From Bacillota bacterium (GTDB taxonomy: Bacteria; Bacillota; Sulfobacillia; Sulfobacillales; Sulfobacillaceae): a stretch of DNA of 64,000 nucleotides. The position numbers were made by a program, and so were the translations under genes. Shown here one piece after another: positions 59,216 to 64,000 of the stretch (within the stretch, counting starts at the first letter, position 1; each line of letters begins with the position of its first letter). The notes under the pieces are model-generated. The model had not been told where the DNA came from. It saw only the letters and a program-made list of their open reading frames with translations, and searched no databases. The stretch lies in NCBI GenBank assembly GCA_021841025.1, contig JAKBWA010000104.1:23311-87310 (forward strand). The letters are read 5' to 3'.

Positions 59216-61186
59216 ATGGATATCACAAACCCTTCGGTGGGACATCATAGGCCGGAGGACGCTCCCAAACAAACACGATGCAAAATGTCTCGCGATACGA
59301 TATTGGCACGAGTGGCCCTGGGCCTATTTATCGAGCAAACAGTAGCTTTAATCCGTATTAGTACCATTATTTATGCGCACTTCGATTTAACGAGAGACTT
59401 TATGGAATTTTATCAAGCGTGGTTTTTAATTGCCCACGGACAACTTAACCCCTATCTTACATCTGTCCATAGTTATTTTTGGCAAAACCACCTGGAATGG
59501 ATCATGTGGCCCTTAGCGTTGTTGTATTTTGTTTATCCGCACGGGATGACTTTGCTCATAGTGCAGGATGTTGCTACCGTGGGTGCCGAGGCCGCCGCCT
59601 TCGGATTGATTCGCGACATTGTGAAAAACCAGCCGGAAGGACTCCGACAATCGTTATGGTGGGTTCAATGGCTCGGCTTATTGCTTCTTGTCTTCAATCC
59701 CTGGGTCTATGCCGCGAATATTTTTGATTTCCATTTTCATACCCTTGAGGCCTTTTTTGTGACGGCAGCAGTTTGGCAATTTTACCGCAAACATGTTGGC
59801 TGGGGATATTTTTTTGCTTTACTGTGTTTTGCCACCAGTGACGTTTCGGTGACATATTTGGCTGCCGTGGGCCTGCTGCTCCTGGTTTGGCGTAAGTGGC
59901 GTGAGGGAATCGTAGTCGGCTCCATGGGATTGCTCGGGTTTATTGTGGAACAACATCTTTTCTACCATGGGCTCGGCGGTTTGGGCCTTCCGAACGTGCC
60001 CAAGACATCTTTTCATTCTACCAGACACTCTTGGCCTTTGCTGTCGCTGTGGCGACTGTTCCGATCCGGCGGCTCGTTATTTTGGACGGAACGCATGAAT
60101 TGGTACGCGAACTTAGGGCCATCGGGTTTTATCGGCATCCTATCTCCCATAGGTCTTTTAGTGCCGGGGTTAGTGTTTTTTGAAGCGAGTTTGGGCCAAA
60201 CGCCAATCTTTCAACCGGGATGGGCCGTGATCTCAGCGTATGCACTGCTGACGGTGGGTACTGTTTCTGTTGTGATTTGGCTAGCTAGACGCTCCACGGT
60301 ACTCAGTCGCATTGTAGGCGGACTTCTTCTAGTAAACCTTGTGGGATGGTTTGTTGTGGGGATGTGGGGACTGCCTTTTCGCACAGCCATGCCCACAACG
60401 GCTGCCAGCAAGACGTTGCTGCAGTTGCGGCAGAGTATTCCCCGAAAAGCAGAAGTTGTTGCTTCGCAAGCCGTGATTGGGCGCTTCGGAGCACGCGAAC
60501 ATGTTCAGTTGTTTTGGCGCCGGCAAATCCTGGTCGAGAGCCCTGTCCTTTATTTTATCATCCTGCCCTATCAGGGGATTCAACAAAATGGTCCTGCGGC
60601 ACAATTGGCGCGTATTGGTTATGTGGCGGATCATTTGCATGCTCGCCTCGTGACGCATCATGGTGGGGTCTGGACGTTTCGGTGGACACCTCACGATCCG
60701 GTGCGCAGCATCTCTATCCCTTCTGCGTTCTCGGTGTTGCCCGCATGGGCCTTGAAAACCGCAGTGGGGCACCGGATTGTATCGGGACCGTCTGCTGCAT
60801 GGCATCTTAGTGCCGATAACTCGCGCTCCGGCTATGTGGAGAAAGGGGCCTATTGGCCTCTTGCCACAGGGAAGTATCGGGCGTCTGTCTCTCTTAACAG
60901 CAACGGACCCATTCGCGTTACGGTATGGAATGATACTAACAACAAAATGTTGAGCAGCAAGACATTTCCCGCTACTCATGGTATCCATACCCTCACAATG
61001 CCCTTTACCCTGGCTCACGAAATTCAGCACAAGCTTCAGTTGGGGAGAGGACCTTTTCAATATGCAGCGACTGCATCGCTGCCTCAGCTAATAGATAATA
61101 TCGAAGTGCGGGTGTGGACCCCTGGGCATGAAAACGTATCGGTTTATAAGGTGGGCATGGCCAAGACATCAAGAAAGACATCATAA
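59216..61186 (+). CDS. DUF2079-family multi-pass membrane protein
   Basis: Long multi-TM ORF with YAHFDLTRDFMEFYQAWFLIAHGQLNPYLTSVHSYFWQNHLEWIMWPLALLY; likely start ATG 59216 behind AAAGGAG. Confidence 0.75.
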   Translation: MDITNPSVGHHRPEDAPKQTRCKMSRDTILARVALGLFIEQTVALIRISTIIYAHFDLTRDFMEFYQAWFLIAHGQLNPYLTSVHSYFWQNHLEWIMWPLALLYFVYPHGMTLLIVQDVATVGAEAAAFGLIRDIVKNQPEGLRQSLWWVQWLGLLLLVFNPWVYAANIFDFHFHTLEAFFVTAAVWQFYRKHVGWGYFFALLCFATSDVSVTYLAAVGLLLLVWRKWREGIVVGSMGLLGFIVEQHLFYHGLGGLGLPNVPKTSFHSTRHSWPLLSLWRLFRSGGSLFWTERMNWYANLGPSGFIGILSPIGLLVPGLVFFEASLGQTPIFQPGWAVISAYALLTVGTVSVVIWLARRSTVLSRIVGGLLLVNLVGWFVVGMWGLPFRTAMPTTAASKTLLQLRQSIPRKAEVVASQAVIGRFGAREHVQLFWRRQILVESPVLYFIILPYQGIQQNGPAAQLARIGYVADHLHARLVTHHGGVWTFRWTPHDPVRSISIPSAFSVLPAWALKTAVGHRIVSGPSAAWHLSADNSRSGYVEKGAYWPLATGKYRASVSLNSNGPIRVTVWNDTNNKMLSSKTFPATHGIHTLTMPFTLAHEIQHKLQLGRGPFQYAATASLPQLIDNIEVRVWTPGHENVSVYKVGMAKTSRKTS

Positions 61187-62879
61187 GACTAAACAGACCA
61201 AACAGACTAAACGCATATTAATCACCACTGCCCCTCTTAACATGACAATGAATCATAAACTAGGGCAAAAGCTTTCACGAAAGCGGAAAGGTAAGTGTTG
61301 GGATGTCCGAATGTATGATGAGTATTGTCATTCCGGTATTTTACTGAAGCTGCAATAATTTTCACGGGTTAACGGGCAACTTTTCCTAGGCCTCCGAAAA
61401 AAGGAACAGCGCGGTATATCTTATTGTTGGCTTCGGATGATCAACTGGACGGACAGTTTCTTAGTCGGATCCGTGAGCCTATCCAACGGTATGATGGTTT
61501 GGGTTTGATTGATGGCCGATGTATTGTCAGCAGAAACATCGAGTCTTTCCGTTCACGGCGCTTGTCGGATATTGCGCACCCGGATCCACCGTGGCTTGTG
61601 TGCTCGCCAATGGTAAGTTATATGGACTGTATTCATCGGTTGCAACCAATCGAGGAGCGTTGCCAGCGGCAGGGGGCATTGTGAACGACAATTCATGGAC
61701 CGGAGATTTATGAAGCCTTTGTGCGCACCGCAGCTCGTGAATCAGTGCTTTTTGACGCCGAAGCGATCAGCATGTGGATCAGACCACTCAAACCCCGTAT
61801 TTTTTGGGAAATGGGCTGCTTGCGGATTATGAGATCATGACCATGAACCATCTGCTTCGAGACACCGCTGTAAGCAAACATCTGCACGTTACGACGGTCT
61901 TGCATCGGCTGAGGAGTAGTATGGGCTGCAAAATACAATTATGCGTGGGTAATGACCTTGACCAGGATGGCCGTGTCAGTCCGACAATGATTGCCGACAT
62001 GTGGGATGCTTATTGGGAATACTCGAGACAGGAGCGCGTCGCATTAATTGCACCTCGATACCGTCTTCCTGATTAACAAAAAATCAAGTCATAGGCTTTG
62101 TCAAAGTCTTTACGGAAATACTCGCTGGTGTGGCGTACGATGACGACGGGTAATCCGGTAAAAGTTGAAGTGTGTTCTCTCGTATTGGTGCATAAATTGT
62201 TCAGGAAGAAATTTACTGTGACCAACTACCCACTGGCAAGACGATGTTATTACACCCGTAATCTTATCCGAATGTGCTGGGCGCATGGGCTGATAAATAG
62301 TGTGTGCGTTTTCATTGCTAGCCTTATCTTGATGTACGAAATGGCGGGGATTCTTGTATTTGAAAACGACCGTTGAAAGAAACTTAGAGCCATTGTGCGA
62401 GGAATTTATCATGGTCTTGTGGGCCGCATGGGGCCGTTGCCACCTTGACTTCTTGTCCGGAATGCCGTCTAGGACTTGGAACAAAATACAAAACTCTGAC
62501 AGATTCTCAAAACACACGGCAGGATTAACTGGCCTTGAGATTCACCCCGTCTCCGTGATACATACTGATCATCGACGAATCCGGATGGGCGGCCAGGTCG
62601 TGCGCTAAAGTCAGGATCCGCCCGGTTGACCGGGCGTCACCGAAATCTGCTGGTCCGAATTGAAGCGGAAAGATTTTCCGCGGATCATCGTGTCCATACC
62701 AATGTTTTCGCTATCGGTATCGTCAATTCCTTTGAGAAAACCTACTCCAATTAAAAAAATTTTGAGTGTGCAGAGATGTGCATACGAGTCAACGGATTAC
62801 CTAGCGCTCCCAATTTCGCTCAAAGATGTGGGTAATGAAAAGCTAAAGTCCCTAACCAACCGAAAACATTAGTGACTAC

Positions 62880-63240
62880 TTAGCCCATAAGCAATAAGTT
62901 AATCGTGAACGCGATAACCATTACAACAGCTAATGCCCGATATGGCGGTGTATGGTGAGGATGTGATTCTCCCAACGCCATGGCTCCGAATCCATCCCGA
63001 CCCATGGAAAAGCGAATTCGGGGATCCGACAGTGGCAGTGGCTAGCACCGACAAAAAAGCCGAGATTGTGGATCCAAACACAATAATCGCCCTCTTGATG
63101 TTACCAACATAATTTTGGGCCAGGGATGCTAGGGGTGCGATGAATTCGGCAAATTTCTTGACTCCGGGGATGCTACGCCCCTGGATCATGCAGTGCAACA
63201 ATCCTATCGATTTTAGCGAATTGGCACCAACGATAGACTC
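62880..63240 (-). pseudogene. Decayed APC amino-acid permease fragment
   Basis: FAEFIAPLASLAQNYVGNIKRAIIVFGSTISAFLSVLATAT then, after a frameshift, MGRDGFGAMALGESHPHHTPPYRALAVVMVIAFTINLLLMG. Confidence 0.7.
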
Positions 63241-63325
63241 TCGAGTGTGGGGGTGTCGAGATACATCATTTTATAGTCCTTACCGCTATCTTCATTTAGG
63301 CGGCCTATAAAAATTAGTTTTCACT

Positions 63326-64000
63326 ATGCAAAGGACAAAAGGGGGGGAATGTCGAATGTATAGGTCACAGCAGAGAGGGAGGCATTCGACGATAGACACT
63401 CAAGATATGGAAGGTAAAATCCGGAAAAAGTATGGACGGCTGGCGCCCTTTTTAGATGAAAAACTGCGTCGATTAATGGCCGCGAGTGAAGCCTGGGCAC
63501 TGGGATACGGAGGCATCGCCCTCGTGTCCCGAGCCACGGGATTGTCGATTCCCACGATTCGTACGGGTTTGGCTGAGCTGGAAGACCCGGACACGATCAT
63601 CGGAGATCGGATTCGCCGGCCCGGAGCAGGCCGGAAACCCCTCGTCGAGACCGACCCGACCTGGTTAGCCGATTGAGATGCCCTCATTGAACCCGCTACG
63701 CGTGGGGATCCGGAATGTCCGCTGCGATGGACGTCGAAAAGTCTGGAGAAACTGGCCCGGGAGTTACAAGCTGACGGCCATCCCATCAGTCCGAGCACTG
63801 TCGCCGCCCTCTTGCCTGACCAGGGCTATCGTTTACAGAGCCCGCGGAAAATCCACGAAGGATCCGTCGACCATCCGGATCGGGACGATCAATTCCCGTG
63901 GATTCATGATCAGACTCGGGCCTTTCAGGAGGCGGGACAACCCGTCATTTCGGTGGATACCAAGAAAAAAGAGTGAGTGGGGAACTTTCGCCAGGCGGGT
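63326..64000 (+). pseudogene. ISAzo13-family transposase with in-frame stops, truncated by the window end
   Basis: IRKKYGRLAPFLDEKLRRLMAASEAWALGYGGIALVSRATGLS...RRPGAGRKPLVETDPTWLAD*DALIEPATRGDPECPLRWTSKSLEKLARELQ...PVISVDTKKKE*VGNFRQAG. Confidence 0.85.

Noticed and set aside
1-64000. Global reassignment of TGA to Trp suggested by several in-frame TGA codons
   Set aside because: Bona fide genes end in TGA with coupled ATGA/GTGA overlaps (e.g. 33740, 37644, 39197), so TGA is a normal stop here.
1-64000. CRISPR arrays, tRNA and rRNA genes
   Set aside because: No regular spaced repeats, tRNA cloverleaf signatures or rRNA sequence were recognised by reading; not a substitute for a tool scan.

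Overview
This window looks like chromosome from a thermoacidophilic Firmicute, probably Sulfobacillus-like; that assignment is inferred from protein content only. Main content: (1) housekeeping and c-di-GMP genes (APC permease, EAL, M24 peptidase, peroxiredoxin, endonuclease III, patatin, GGDEF). (2) Two divergent NRAMP-family transporters about 4 kb apart. The first sits behind a convincing M-box (ykoK, Mg2+) riboswitch and has an NRMT-like metal site. The second keeps the TM6 methionine and has a Fur-box-like palindrome at its 5' end. (3) A nested mobile element: an IS1595-family IS, with near-identical TIRs and a perfect 8-bp TSD CTTGGAAA, inserted in an IS607-type tnpA that already carries two nonsense codons; the adjacent tnpB is intact. 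(4) A TusA/SirA-like ORF whose catalytic Cys position is an in-frame TGA (Sec candidate or pseudogene). (5) A PucR-flanked acyl-CoA/AtuA-type catabolic operon with three ligases, two acyl-CoA dehydrogenases, a decayed MaoC hydratase and an orphan carboxyltransferase. (6) An allantoin/hydantoin utilisation cluster with its own PucR regulator, an NCS1 permease and a hydantoinase remnant. (7) A right-hand region full of decayed genes (IS256, amino-acid permease, ISAzo13). Best candidates for new biology are the two-NRAMP regulatory/selectivity pair and the TGA-containing TusA-like ORF. No database search was possible; family names come from reading motifs.
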